Source of the DNA: Keratinibaculum paraultunense | Lineage (GTDB): Bacteria; Bacillota; Clostridia; Tissierellales; Tepidimicrobiaceae | DNA: 64,000 nucleotides | Reading direction: 5' to 3' | NCBI RefSeq assembly: GCF_016767175.1 | Contig: NZ_CP068564.1 | Location: 1,240,001-1,304,000 of the forward strand | In this document: positions 11,378 through 22,015 of the stretch, piece after piece | Layout of the letters: the number at the start of each line of letters is the position of its first letter | Numbering within the stretch: position 1 is the first letter of the stretch | Program-made: the position numbers and the translations under genes | Notes under the pieces: generated by a model | Databases searched by the model: none | Told to the model about the DNA's origin: nothing | The model's input: only the letters and a program-made list of their open reading frames with translations

Positions 11378-14300
11378 TTAAATGTTTTTATCTATACTTC
11401 CCAATTTAACTACAATAAAATGCTCTATTCCATCATTTTCTAAATTAATATATTCTTTATCTATATTTACTCCATCTACTATTATGCTATTTATTCCTTT
11501 GTTAACTCCATGGGGATTTTTTACTTCTATATTGTAATAAGTATAGCCATATTTGTATCTAATATTATACTTGCTCCAATCTTTAGGTATACATGGATCT
11601 ATAAATAATTTATCATTTTCTATCCTGAGTCCAAGTATATCCTCTAATCCTACTTTATACATCCATCCAGATGAACCTGTATACCAAGTCCAGCCACCTC
11701 TACCTATATGTTGAGGATTAGTATATACATCAGCTGCCACTACATAAGGCTCCACTTTATAGGTAGCACATTCTATGGAAGTTCTAGAGTGATTAATTGG
11801 ATTTATCATGCTAAATAATCTATAAGCCTTATCACCTTCCCCTAACATGGCAAATGCCTTTATAACCCAAGTAGCAGCATGGGTATATTGCCCTCCATTT
11901 TCTCTTACCCCAGGTACATAGGATTTTATATATCCTGGGTCTAACAATGTATTATCAAAAGGAGGCGTAAGCAAAGCTACAATACCTGCTTCTTCATTTA
12001 CTAAGTATTTTTCTACTGATCCTAATGCTATTTCTGCCCTTTTTCTATCACCTAAAGTAGAGATAACAGACCAAGATTGAGGAATAGAATCTATCATACA
12101 TTGGCTATTTTCCTTAGAGCCTAAAGGAGTACCATCGTCAAAAAAGGCTCTTTTATACCATTCTCCGTCCCATGCATTAGTCTCTATTTTATCTTTTAGT
12201 TTTTGTATTATATCATTATATTTTTTAGCTCTACCCAAATCTCCCTTTATTTCACAAATGGGAATAAAATTTTTAAGTACAGTAACTAAAAACCAAGCTA
12301 ACCATACAGATTCCCCTTTTCCTTTATAACCTACCTTATTCATGCCATCATTCCAATCTCCTCCTCTCATAAGAGGCAGACCTCTTTCTCCAAAGTTTAA
12401 AGATTTTTCAATAGCTCTAATACAATGCTCATATACTGTTCCTATTTCTTTAGATAAGCTAGGAACTTCATATCTTTCATATTCATCTTCTTCTAATATT
12501 GGACTTTCTATAAAAGGCACCTTTTCCTCAAGTATACTATTATCTCCTGTTATTAATATATATTCTGCTACTCCTAATGGCAACCAAAGTAAATCATCAG
12601 AATATCTACTTCTGATACCCTTATGAACTTGACTATCTGGTATAGGGTGCCACCAATGTTGTATATCCCCTTCTTTGTATTGATGTTTACAATTTCTAAT
12701 AATTTGTTTTCTTGTGTTTTCTGGTATATGATAAATAGTATTCATTGCATCTTGCATTTGATCCCTAGCTCCAAAAGCTCCTCCCACTTGATAAAAACCT
12801 GCTCTTCCCCATATTCTACATACTATGGTTTGATATATTAACCAACTGTTCATCATGTAATTCATGGTATTGTCTGGGGTTTCTATTTGAATCTTTGACA
12901 ATATACTATCCCAAAAACTTTTAACCTCTTCTAAAGCTTTCTTTGCTTTTTTAACATCCCTGTATTTATCTAGAAGAATAAGTCCCTTATCTATCATATT
13001 TTCTTCTCCTAGTAAAAATATAAGTTCTTTTTCAGACTTAAGAGGAAGATTTATATTTACTCTAATAACTCCACAAGGATTGTAACCTAAACCTACACTA
13101 TTGGATAGTTTCTCCCTTCTAATACCCTCTGGATTATCATAGGAAGGTATATTTCCTAAAAATTCCTTTCTACTGCCAGTATAAGAGTGTATTTTTTCAG
13201 ATGCCCCTATGAATATAGTACTATCTTTAAACTCTCTATTGGTAGAATTTTTTATAAATAATGTTTCCCCATCAATACCTGTTTCCAATAAATTTTCAGT
13301 TTCTTCATCTGTAACTCCTAGTACTGGTCTAATATAATAAATTAAACTTATATTTCTGTCCTTATTACTTTGATTTTTTAATCTTATCAGATTGATTTTT
13401 ATATTATCCTCTATAGGAGTAAACATTGTAAGTTTTTGTTCTATACCATGACTTTCATGATAAAAGCTAGTATACCCTTGCCCATGGGTAATTATATAAT
13501 CATTTTCATCCCTAATAGGATATGGAGTTATAGTAAATATCTCTCCTGTATCTTCATCCATTAAGTATATTATTTCCCCAGATTTTCCTAATAGAGGATC
13601 ATTATACCATGGAGTTAGTTTGTTTTCTCTACTATTTTGACACCAACTAAATCCAGTGCCTAATTCATCTACTATAAATCCAAACTCTTTGTTTCCAATT
13701 ACATTTATCCAAGGCAAAGGAGTATTCAATTCCTTAGTCAATCTAATAATATATTCTCTACCCTCATTATAAAATCCCCCATATCCATTAAAATAATCTA
13801 ATTTTAATATCTTTGAACTTACTTGATAATCTATAGACTTATAATCAAATTCCTTATAAGGCATTGTTTTTATTTCTTTACCCTCTATAATAGCTCCTTC
13901 CTCTGATTTAATAATAACTCTAGCCCATTTATATAACAAAATTTCATCTTCTTTCAAAAGGGTGTTTTTATTTCGAATAAATATTCCTCCTGAAGTATCC
14001 ACTATATTGCCTCTTTTTCTATATACTATCTCCCTAATGTTTTCAAATAGTGGTTGGTAATATATGCTCTCATCTTCATTCAATATTACCAAATCCACTT
14101 TTAATCCTTTGTAAGACCAATATTCGTGAGCATCTACTAATTTTTTTATGGTTTCTATTCCCTTCATAGATTTAATGGTAACTAAAACTATAGGATTATC
14201 ACCAGATATCCCCTGAGCCCATAATCCTTCTTTCCCTTTTTTATTTTGTTTTAATATATGTTCATATTTATGCTTAATATTTTCGTCCACATAAAGTAAA

Positions 14301-17300
14301 TAGGGCAATAATTCTTCATAAAATTCTATATTATCATGATTTAAATTTAAATATCCTATTTCTGTTTGACTTTTAGTTCTAGAAAGATCCAATGCCATTT
14401 TTATATTTTCCCTATTGGAATACTTATTAAGTATATCTATAACTTCCTTTTTATCATTAGTTAATGCAGTAATAAAATATATTTCCTTTTCTTCTTTGGG
14501 TTGCAACTTTATTTTAGTACCTATACTCATTATAGGGTCTAGTACTACTCCTGTAGTATTAGTAAGTCCTTTAACAATTCCTTTTGGCTTTTTTAATGAA
14601 TTTCCTCTCCCTATAAAATTTGATCTACTAGTTTCATATTGTAATTCATATTCCCTTTCATTAAAAAACTTCATACCATGAACTATCCAAAAATCTAGCA
14701 ATTTGTCATCTCTATTCCTTCTATTAGAAAGTATTCCTTGCTGTTCTTCTAGCAGTTCAGTTTTGATAAATAAATTGTTAAAAGCAGGATGAGCTATATC
14801 AGAATCAAAAGTTGAACCTGTAATTTCAAAATAACTGGTAATTTCTAATATAGTTTCTTCATCCCCATTATTCTTTAATTTTACTTTCCTGATTTCTCCT
14901 AATTCCTCTGGAAGTAAAAATATATCCATTTTGGTCTCTATATCTCCATCTTCACGATAAAATTTCACTTTGTAATTAGAAAATTCCACTTCATAAGCAT
15001 CTGGCTCTTTGTATGTAGGAGCATAAGTAGTAGACCAAATATCTTCATTAGATACATCTTTTATATATATAAATTGTCCATAAGGGGTAGAAAGGAAATC
15101 CTTTCTCCAACGATTTATAAATATATCTTCATTTTTAGAATAGCCTTCCCCTCTATTATTTATCATTAAAGAATAGGTGTTTGAAGATAATAGATGACAT
15201 TTAATTTTACATAAATCATCTTTTGAATATACTCTACTCTTCCATGGTAATTCTTTTTTAGGCATTATTCTTATTCCTTCTAAATTTTCCTTTTCCTTAG
15301 ATATAATAGGATTTAAAGGTATTTTTTCTTGAAGCAGCAATTCACCACATTTCATCTGTGGATCCCTATGAAATCTATTTACCATTATATCCTTATTTAT
15401 AAAATTATTTATAGAAACAAATATCATCCCTTGATGATGGCTCATATAGGATTTAACAATTCCTCTATCCATATGATTGGGTAATCTCCAGCTAGTATAA
15501 TCTATGGCTTCATAAAATCCATAAGATCCTTCTAATCCTTCATTCTTTAATTTTTTAATATTTTTCAAAGCTTCATTAGGAGCAAATTTTAAAGCTAAAA
15601 AAGTTGAATAAGGGGAAACTACCAATTCATCTCTCAAACCCCGTTTAAAACCTAAAGCAGGTATTCCAAAAGCCTTATATTGATAATTAAGCTGATTATC
15701 AAATGCAAAAAAACCTGATTCTGAAATCCCCCAAGGTATATTATGATAATTTCCATATTCTATTTGTATATTAATTGAAGTTTTATAGCTTTCATCCAAT
15801 AGGGTATTTTTATAATTTTTTAATACCAAAGTAGGCATTAAATATTCAAACATGGTACCAGCCCAAGAAGCTAATGATATATATCCTTTTTCTACAATCA
15901 AAGATTTTCCCAATCTATTCCAATGTTCTAAAGGAATCTCTCCTCTTGAAATAGCGATATAAGATGAAATTCTAGCCTCAGAAGCCAACAGATCATAATA
16001 GGATTTCAATGGCTTATCCTCTTCTACATTATGACCAATATAAAACAAGTCCTTTGTCTCATCATATAAAGGATAAAATTTAGTATTATCTATTATATTT
16101 TGAATTCTATAAAGTAAATCTTCAGTTTTTGCTATAAGTTCTTCATCCATCTCATCACAGTCTATATATTCCTTAATCCCTTCTTTTAAAGTTATTAAAT
16201 AAGATACAAAATTTCCACTATCTACTGTAGATACAAATATAGGTTTTAAAGGCTCTAGGTTTTCAGTATTATACCAATTATATAGATGCCCTTCCCACTT
16301 ATCCATCTTTTCTATAGTACTTATAGTTAAATCCACTAAATTTACCATCTCCCTAGTATTAATAAAACCTAAATCTCTACTAGATAATATGGCTAAAAGA
16401 TAAAAACCTATATTGGTAGGAGAAGTCCTATTGGCTATTCCATTATAAGGGTATTCTTGAAAATTATCAGGGGGAATATAATTATTCTTTTCATTGGTAA
16501 AAGCTTTATAATATTCCCAAGTTTTTCTCCCAATTTCTTTCAAAAGCTTTATATCTTCTCCATCAATCTCTATAGTTTCTATGTCTTCTTTGCTGATAAT
16601 ATATGCCACTAAAGGTCCCATTAACCATAACAAACTAATTATTATACTAATCCATAATCTATTTGGGTTAAATATATAGCTTACAATAAGTAACAATAAA
16701 GATATTATTATATTTTGATTCATCCTCTTCATATAACTGGAAAAATTATTATCTAATCTTTTCTCCATATCAAATGCAGTAGTCCATTCCAATAAATTCT
16801 TGTTAGAAATAAATACTCTGTATATAGTCCTTCCTATAGCGTCTAACATCATATAAGCCTCATGAGGCAAAAACATTAAAGATAAAATTCCTTGATATAA
16901 ATATACCTTGTATCCTAAAATAAGATTTCCATTTAATTTTATCTTCTTAATTCCATCTCCCATTGAAAATATACCTTCCAATGCCATGTTTATAAGAGGC
17001 AAAAACAATGTCAAAATGGGAATAATTAAATATACAAATATATTTCCAGGAAAAAATACTACCCCTAGTAATATAGTTAACAATAAAGTTATAGACAATA
17101 AACTTCTTCTCATATTATCTAATATTTTCCATTTCGAAAGGGAATTAATATGTTCGCTATAAGGTTTTTTAAGCCATCTAATTAACTGCCAATCCCCTCT
17201 AACCCACCTATGCTGCCTCATAATATATGAACTATATTTCTCTGGATATCCATCTATTAAAGCAATATCTGTGGCTAAACCTGCCCGAATATAACTACCT

Positions 17301-19474
17301 TCCAGTAGATCATGGCTTAATACAGTATTTTCTGGAATGGCATCCTTCAAACACCTTTGAAAAATATTTAAGTCATATATACCTTTTCCTGTAAATATTC
17401 CTTCTCCAAACAAGTCTTGGTATATATCAAAAGATGCAGTACTATAAAAATCCACTCCTCCTGTCCCTGCAAATATTCTAGTAAATAAAGATTTGTTACT
17501 ACTTTCTATATCTACTAAAATATTAGGTTGAATAATACCGTAACCTTCTATTACCCTACCCTTATTCTCATCTAATATAGCTTTATTTAAGGGATGGGCT
17601 ATAGTACCTATCAATTTTTTTACTCCATCTATAGGCAATATGGTATCTGCGTCTAATGTAATTACATATTTAATTTTCCCATGTAATTTAGATATATTTC
17701 CAGATATAGTACTAAAACTAGTACCTTCTTTTCCTAATAACAATTCATTAAATTCTACCAAAGCTCCCCTTTTTCTTTCCCATCCCATCCATCTATCTTG
17801 AGTTTTAGAATATGTCCTTCTTCTATGGAAATAATAAAATATCTCTTCCCCGTTTCCATATTTTTCGTTTAATCTCTGAGTAATTTCAATACCCTTATGT
17901 ACAATCTCCTCATCAAATTTAGTCACTTCACTATCTTCATCTTTAAAATCCCCCACAATACCAAAATAAATATTATCTTCTCTATTAGAAAGATAATATA
18001 CTTCTAAACTATTAAATAATTCTTCAACTCTTTCTACATTAGGCAAAAGAGTGGGAATTACTACAAAAGTGCTATATTCCTCAGGAATACCCTCTTTCAA
18101 ATCTAGTTTTGGAAGTATTTTAGCCCTATACCTTTTTGAATATAAATAATTTACAATATTTATAGAAATAGTTAGTATGGGTATAGATGTAATAATAAAA
18201 ACAAATATACTCCAATAAATATTTCCTTTATTATAACTATATAAACTAATCAATGTAGCTACTAAAATCCATAAAAAAATAATAGGAAAATAATAATAAA
18301 CATAATTTTCTAGATAGAGCTTATTAGACTTAGATTTTATTTCAAAAAAATCAAAAAGTTCTTCCCTACCTTTGCCTAAAATATAATATCCTATATGGGC
18401 TTTTTTATCTCTAAAGCCTTTATTCCATTCCTCTTTAGCTAATTCTAATATCTTTTTAGATACAAATATCTCCTGTACTTTAAATCTCTCAGCTAATATT
18501 TCAACCTCATATCTATAATAAGCTTTAGAAGAAGAATCCATATTTGAATATATACCTAGAGGATCCTCATTAAAAATATTTTCAACTACAGATATAGAGT
18601 TAAATATATCTTCCCAATCCAAAGATGATAAATCCCTTAAGGAGCTTATACCATATCCTAAGGATAATTTATACTTAGATTGTCGTATATACTCTCTTTC
18701 TAATATAGCATTAATATCTGTACCTATATAGTTTAATTTGTTATCTATAATGTCCAATGTGTTTGCAAAGTTCTTACCTTTTTTCCGTATTATTCTAATT
18801 AATCTTTCTATTTCTCTAGAATCCATATTGGGTATATCTTCTATTAAATATTCCAAATTGTTCTCTAGAGAAAGTTCATCTATTTTTTCCCATATCATAT
18901 AAGTATCAATTAAATTTGTTGATATATCTCTTATATACTCTATTAATCCCAATGTTAGAAAAGTGGGTAAATGATATATTTCCTCTAATGTTAATATTTC
19001 TTCCCTTTGAAATCCATTAACAAATCCCTTTATACTATCTTCTGTAATTTTACCTATTGTATGGGATATTAATTCTAAAGCTAAAATATACACAATGGGA
19101 TAACCCTTCAATACTCCTTTTTCTACTATTCTCACTCTTATATTTTTTTCTTTTTTTAAATTAAACTTTAATTCTTTATATATTAATTCAATCATATAAA
19201 AATTATCTAAAAGCCACTCTGTACCTTTTGGCAATTCTTTATAAGAATTTTTATTAAAATATAGATATATATTTTCAATTTCCTTAAAATTATCATCAAG
19301 TCTTTTTAAAAGAAACCTTTTTACATTCACCTTTTTATTTACTCTATATATTTCTCCTATTTCTTCTCCATGCTGTATTAATCTATCCTTATCTAAATCT
19401 ATGTCCTTTACTATTATAGGATTTCTATTGTCTTTAAAATTAAAAGCTGAACCCATTATTGATCTTCCTTTCAT
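11378..19474 (-). CDS. Cyclic beta-1,2-glucan synthase (NdvB/ChvB-like, GT84 + GH94)
   Basis: This giant membrane enzyme of about 2,698 residues should polymerise glucose from a nucleotide sugar into beta-1,2-glucan and cyclise it. In order: an N-terminal region to about 390; two membrane segments near 400-450; a GT2-like/GT84 domain with DADT near 609 and the RQHRWVRGDWQ motif near 754; a cluster of membrane segments near 790-960; a glycoamylase-like central domain near 1000-1400 (SWAGTMFEYLMPTL), where cyclisation is carried out in known enzymes; and a C-terminal GH94 phosphorylase-like part with GGDWNDGMNKVGYKG near 2374. Its start overlaps the nucleotidyltransferase stop: TTG 19477, ATG 19474 (AAAGGA) or ATG 19456 (AAAGGAAG) are all possible. 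Confidence 0.88.
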   Translation of the reverse strand: MKGRSIMGSAFNFKDNRNPIIVKDIDLDKDRLIQHGEEIGEIYRVNKKVNVKRFLLKRLDDNFKEIENIYLYFNKNSYKELPKGTEWLLDNFYMIELIYKELKFNLKKEKNIRVRIVEKGVLKGYPIVYILALELISHTIGKITEDSIKGFVNGFQREEILTLEEIYHLPTFLTLGLIEYIRDISTNLIDTYMIWEKIDELSLENNLEYLIEDIPNMDSREIERLIRIIRKKGKNFANTLDIIDNKLNYIGTDINAILEREYIRQSKYKLSLGYGISSLRDLSSLDWEDIFNSISVVENIFNEDPLGIYSNMDSSSKAYYRYEVEILAERFKVQEIFVSKKILELAKEEWNKGFRDKKAHIGYYILGKGREELFDFFEIKSKSNKLYLENYVYYYFPIIFLWILVATLISLYSYNKGNIYWSIFVFIITSIPILTISINIVNYLYSKRYRAKILPKLDLKEGIPEEYSTFVVIPTLLPNVERVEELFNSLEVYYLSNREDNIYFGIVGDFKDEDSEVTKFDEEIVHKGIEITQRLNEKYGNGEEIFYYFHRRRTYSKTQDRWMGWERKRGALVEFNELLLGKEGTSFSTISGNISKLHGKIKYVITLDADTILPIDGVKKLIGTIAHPLNKAILDENKGRVIEGYGIIQPNILVDIESSNKSLFTRIFAGTGGVDFYSTASFDIYQDLFGEGIFTGKGIYDLNIFQRCLKDAIPENTVLSHDLLEGSYIRAGLATDIALIDGYPEKYSSYIMRQHRWVRGDWQLIRWLKKPYSEHINSLSKWKILDNMRRSLLSITLLLTILLGVVFFPGNIFVYLIIPILTLFLPLINMALEGIFSMGDGIKKIKLNGNLILGYKVYLYQGILSLMFLPHEAYMMLDAIGRTIYRVFISNKNLLEWTTAFDMEKRLDNNFSSYMKRMNQNIIISLLLLIVSYIFNPNRLWISIIISLLWLMGPLVAYIISKEDIETIEIDGEDIKLLKEIGRKTWEYYKAFTNEKNNYIPPDNFQEYPYNGIANRTSPTNIGFYLLAILSSRDLGFINTREMVNLVDLTISTIEKMDKWEGHLYNWYNTENLEPLKPIFVSTVDSGNFVSYLITLKEGIKEYIDCDEMDEELIAKTEDLLYRIQNIIDNTKFYPLYDETKDLFYIGHNVEEDKPLKSYYDLLASEARISSYIAISRGEIPLEHWNRLGKSLIVEKGYISLASWAGTMFEYLMPTLVLKNYKNTLLDESYKTSINIQIEYGNYHNIPWGISESGFFAFDNQLNYQYKAFGIPALGFKRGLRDELVVSPYSTFLALKFAPNEALKNIKKLKNEGLEGSYGFYEAIDYTSWRLPNHMDRGIVKSYMSHHQGMIFVSINNFINKDIMVNRFHRDPQMKCGELLLQEKIPLNPIISKEKENLEGIRIMPKKELPWKSRVYSKDDLCKIKCHLLSSNTYSLMINNRGEGYSKNEDIFINRWRKDFLSTPYGQFIYIKDVSNEDIWSTTYAPTYKEPDAYEVEFSNYKVKFYREDGDIETKMDIFLLPEELGEIRKVKLKNNGDEETILEITSYFEITGSTFDSDIAHPAFNNLFIKTELLEEQQGILSNRRNRDDKLLDFWIVHGMKFFNEREYELQYETSRSNFIGRGNSLKKPKGIVKGLTNTTGVVLDPIMSIGTKIKLQPKEEKEIYFITALTNDKKEVIDILNKYSNRENIKMALDLSRTKSQTEIGYLNLNHDNIEFYEELLPYLLYVDENIKHKYEHILKQNKKGKEGLWAQGISGDNPIVLVTIKSMKGIETIKKLVDAHEYWSYKGLKVDLVILNEDESIYYQPLFENIREIVYRKRGNIVDTSGGIFIRNKNTLLKEDEILLYKWARVIIKSEEGAIIEGKEIKTMPYKEFDYKSIDYQVSSKILKLDYFNGYGGFYNEGREYIIRLTKELNTPLPWINVIGNKEFGFIVDELGTGFSWCQNSRENKLTPWYNDPLLGKSGEIIYLMDEDTGEIFTITPYPIRDENDYIITHGQGYTSFYHESHGIEQKLTMFTPIEDNIKINLIRLKNQSNKDRNISLIYYIRPVLGVTDEETENLLETGIDGETLFIKNSTNREFKDSTIFIGASEKIHSYTGSRKEFLGNIPSYDNPEGIRREKLSNSVGLGYNPCGVIRVNINLPLKSEKELIFLLGEENMIDKGLILLDKYRDVKKAKKALEEVKSFWDSILSKIQIETPDNTMNYMMNSWLIYQTIVCRIWGRAGFYQVGGAFGARDQMQDAMNTIYHIPENTRKQIIRNCKHQYKEGDIQHWWHPIPDSQVHKGIRSRYSDDLLWLPLGVAEYILITGDNSILEEKVPFIESPILEEDEYERYEVPSLSKEIGTVYEHCIRAIEKSLNFGERGLPLMRGGDWNDGMNKVGYKGKGESVWLAWFLVTVLKNFIPICEIKGDLGRAKKYNDIIQKLKDKIETNAWDGEWYKRAFFDDGTPLGSKENSQCMIDSIPQSWSVISTLGDRKRAEIALGSVEKYLVNEEAGIVALLTPPFDNTLLDPGYIKSYVPGVRENGGQYTHAATWVIKAFAMLGEGDKAYRLFSMINPINHSRTSIECATYKVEPYVVAADVYTNPQHIGRGGWTWYTGSSGWMYKVGLEDILGLRIENDKLFIDPCIPKDWSKYNIRYKYGYTYYNIEVKNPHGVNKGINSIIVDGVNIDKEYINLENDGIEHFIVVKLGSIDKNI

Positions 19475-21900
19475 CAAAATCCTTTAATTAGCTTTTTTAT
19501 CTTCTCATCATATAAATTTCCTAGCTCTTCAGCATATTCTTCATCGTATCCTTCAATGTAAAGGTTGAATATAGGTTTCTCTTCATCAGGTATAATCATA
19601 GCCCATCCTTTATCCTCTATAAATCTAACCCCTTCTATTAACTCCTTTCCTTGCTGTCCTTCTTCAGTTAGTCTTCTTAGTATATTTCCTTTATCTTCCC
19701 ACTGGCAAGGAATTTCTTTTTTGAAATAAAAATATTCTGGTATTTCTTGTAATAATTTATTTAAAGTCATATTCTGGCCATATAAATAATCCAATATATT
19801 CCCTATAGCCCAAATTCCATCAAAATTTAATATATATTGAAATTCTATTCCTTTATCTATTATAGTTCCCATAATATCCGTTATATTGGATTTACTATAA
19901 TTAATATTTGCATTATATTTATTAGCTAATTTTTCCACTATTCTAGGGAAATTATAAGGAACAACTGCTTCCTTTAATTCTCCAGTTTTAAAACCTAAGC
20001 TTAAAATCAATAACCAATATCTTTCATTCTCAATACTATTAAATCCATCAGTCAATGCTATCCTTTCCCCATCTATAGAAAATAATACTCCTAAGTCTGC
20101 ATCTTCTTCTAATACCTTTTTTCGAACATCTTCTATAGTATATTCTTCTCTATAATGCATCTTTTTTACATTACAACCTATTCCTATTAAATACTCTTCA
20201 GCCAATTTCATAATATTCTCAGAGGGAGAAGTTATATTTATATTAGGTTTTCTACTCTTAATTTTTTCTATATTTTTTAAACTCAATTTCCCTTCTCTAA
20301 TATAAATTTTGAAAAAATTATTAACACTTACTACATCCTCCATTTCTTCACTAGAACATCTATTGAAATCTCCTGTAATAAGGGAATTCTCTATTTTTCT
20401 TTTTGTATTTTTATCTATATTAACTCCTCTTTTATCCATAAATTCTATATTTATCTCATCAGCTTTATTGGTACTTATATATATACCTCCTTGTGCATTA
20501 AAATATTTTATTCCAAATCTACACATGGGCAAAGCACCATCCTCAATATCTATAACTTGACTCCCTGTTGAAAGCAATCCTGATATAAGTAAATTCTTTA
20601 TGGATTTAGATAAATTATTGCCATCGCTACTAATTATATAACTTCCTTTATTATCTATAACTGTAGCAAAAGCAGTCCCCAAGCTAACAATCATCTCTAA
20701 AGTTACATCTCGATTAAATATTCCCGTTATATTTCTATTTCCAAATAGTCTTTTGTTAATCCCTTCACCCCATATGAGATTATCTTTAACTATAACATTT
20801 TCATCAATAGTCTTATATGGCCATATCTTTACTCCAGGTTTTATAGTGGTATTCTCATATATCTTAGAATGTGCTCCCACTACAGCTTCAAATAACCTAC
20901 TGCGTTTATCCATATACACTTGATTACAAATCACTGATTTTCTTATTTCACAATTTTCTTCAATTATCACATTCTCCCATATGATACTTCTCTTTATAGA
21001 TGTACCTCCTTTTATTACACAGTCACTCCCAATTATTGTATAAGGTTCTATGATTGCTCCTTCACAAATTAAACAGTTTTGCCCTATATATACAGGAGGA
21101 TATAGTTTAGCACCTTTTTCAATAATCGTTCCCTTTTCTATCCAAATTCCATTTTGTACTTTTTCCCCTAATAAATAATGTTTTTTAAAATCTTTCATAA
21201 TATCTTCATGGGTTTTTATGTAAGAACCTATATCTCCCACATCACACCAATACTCTTCTGCTATATATCCATACATGGGAATATTATCCATTAATAGTCG
21301 AGGAAATAAATCTTTACTAAAATCAAAATTATCTCCCTTGTTGTAGTAATCTAACACTTCCGGTTCCAATATATATATTCCTGTATTTATAGTATCGCTA
21401 AATACTTCACCCCAACTAGGTTTTTCTAAAAATCTTATAATCCTTCCATTTTCATCAGTGATCACCACACCATACTCTAAAGGTATTGCTTCTCTTTTTA
21501 AAATCAATGTAGCTTTTGAACCCTTTTCTTTGTGAAATTCATAGGCTTTTGTTAAATCTATATTAGTGAAAGCATCACCACTAATAACTACAAATGTACT
21601 GTCTAAAAAATCTTGAGCATTTTTTACACTACCACCAGTACCTAATGGTTTATCTTCAATATAATATTTAATATTTACATCAAATTTCTCCCCATCCTTA
21701 AAATATTCCTTTATTTTATTGGGAAGATAATGCAAAGTAACAGCTATATCCTCTATCCCATGTTCCTTTAAAAGGTTTATACTATATTCCATAACTGGTC
21801 TATTAAAAATAGGCACCATTGGCTTTGGCAATTGACAAGTAAGTGGTCTAAGCCTAGTACCTATACCTCCTGACATAATTACTCCCTTAATTGTAATCAC
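19474..21900 (-). CDS. Sugar-1-phosphate nucleotidyltransferase fused to a degenerate phosphohexomutase
   Basis: Three parts are visible: a nucleotidyltransferase at about 1-235 (GGIGTRLRPLTCQLPKPMVP, GTGGSVKNA, ISGDAFTNIDL), a left-handed hexapeptide repeat region at about 250-370, and a phosphohexomutase-like domain at about 380-800. The family is usually called mannose-1-phosphate guanylyltransferase/phosphomannomutase. The mutase part looks inactive. Where active enzymes have TASHNP, with its phosphoserine, this protein has STNKAD (about 472-477). The metal-binding DGDxDR loop is replaced by SIDGER (about 610). The GTG at 21900 touches its ribosome binding site, and an ATT nine bases further in is better spaced. 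It overlaps the glucan synthase, so it may provide that enzyme's nucleotide sugar. Confidence 0.85.
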   Translation of the reverse strand: MITIKGVIMSGGIGTRLRPLTCQLPKPMVPIFNRPVMEYSINLLKEHGIEDIAVTLHYLPNKIKEYFKDGEKFDVNIKYYIEDKPLGTGGSVKNAQDFLDSTFVVISGDAFTNIDLTKAYEFHKEKGSKATLILKREAIPLEYGVVITDENGRIIRFLEKPSWGEVFSDTINTGIYILEPEVLDYYNKGDNFDFSKDLFPRLLMDNIPMYGYIAEEYWCDVGDIGSYIKTHEDIMKDFKKHYLLGEKVQNGIWIEKGTIIEKGAKLYPPVYIGQNCLICEGAIIEPYTIIGSDCVIKGGTSIKRSIIWENVIIEENCEIRKSVICNQVYMDKRSRLFEAVVGAHSKIYENTTIKPGVKIWPYKTIDENVIVKDNLIWGEGINKRLFGNRNITGIFNRDVTLEMIVSLGTAFATVIDNKGSYIISSDGNNLSKSIKNLLISGLLSTGSQVIDIEDGALPMCRFGIKYFNAQGGIYISTNKADEINIEFMDKRGVNIDKNTKRKIENSLITGDFNRCSSEEMEDVVSVNNFFKIYIREGKLSLKNIEKIKSRKPNINITSPSENIMKLAEEYLIGIGCNVKKMHYREEYTIEDVRKKVLEEDADLGVLFSIDGERIALTDGFNSIENERYWLLILSLGFKTGELKEAVVPYNFPRIVEKLANKYNANINYSKSNITDIMGTIIDKGIEFQYILNFDGIWAIGNILDYLYGQNMTLNKLLQEIPEYFYFKKEIPCQWEDKGNILRRLTEEGQQGKELIEGVRFIEDKGWAMIIPDEEKPIFNLYIEGYDEEYAEELGNLYDEKIKKLIKGF

Positions 21901-21958
21901 TCCTTCACAAATAGTTACATATACATATTTTGTGAAGTTTTATATAAATTATACATAG

Positions 21959-22002
21959 TAAAAGCCTTCATTTTTGTAAAACTACAAAAATAAAGGCTTT
22001 TA
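21959..22002 (-). terminator. Terminator of the phosphoglucomutase gene
   Basis: A near-perfect hairpin with AAAAGCCTT / AAGGCTTTT outer arms and ATTTTTGTA / TACAAAAAT inner arms around a 4-base loop, 14 bases past the pgm stop. It separates pgm from the downstream nucleotidyltransferase transcript. Confidence 0.78.
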
Positions 22003-22015
22003 TTTATCCATATAT

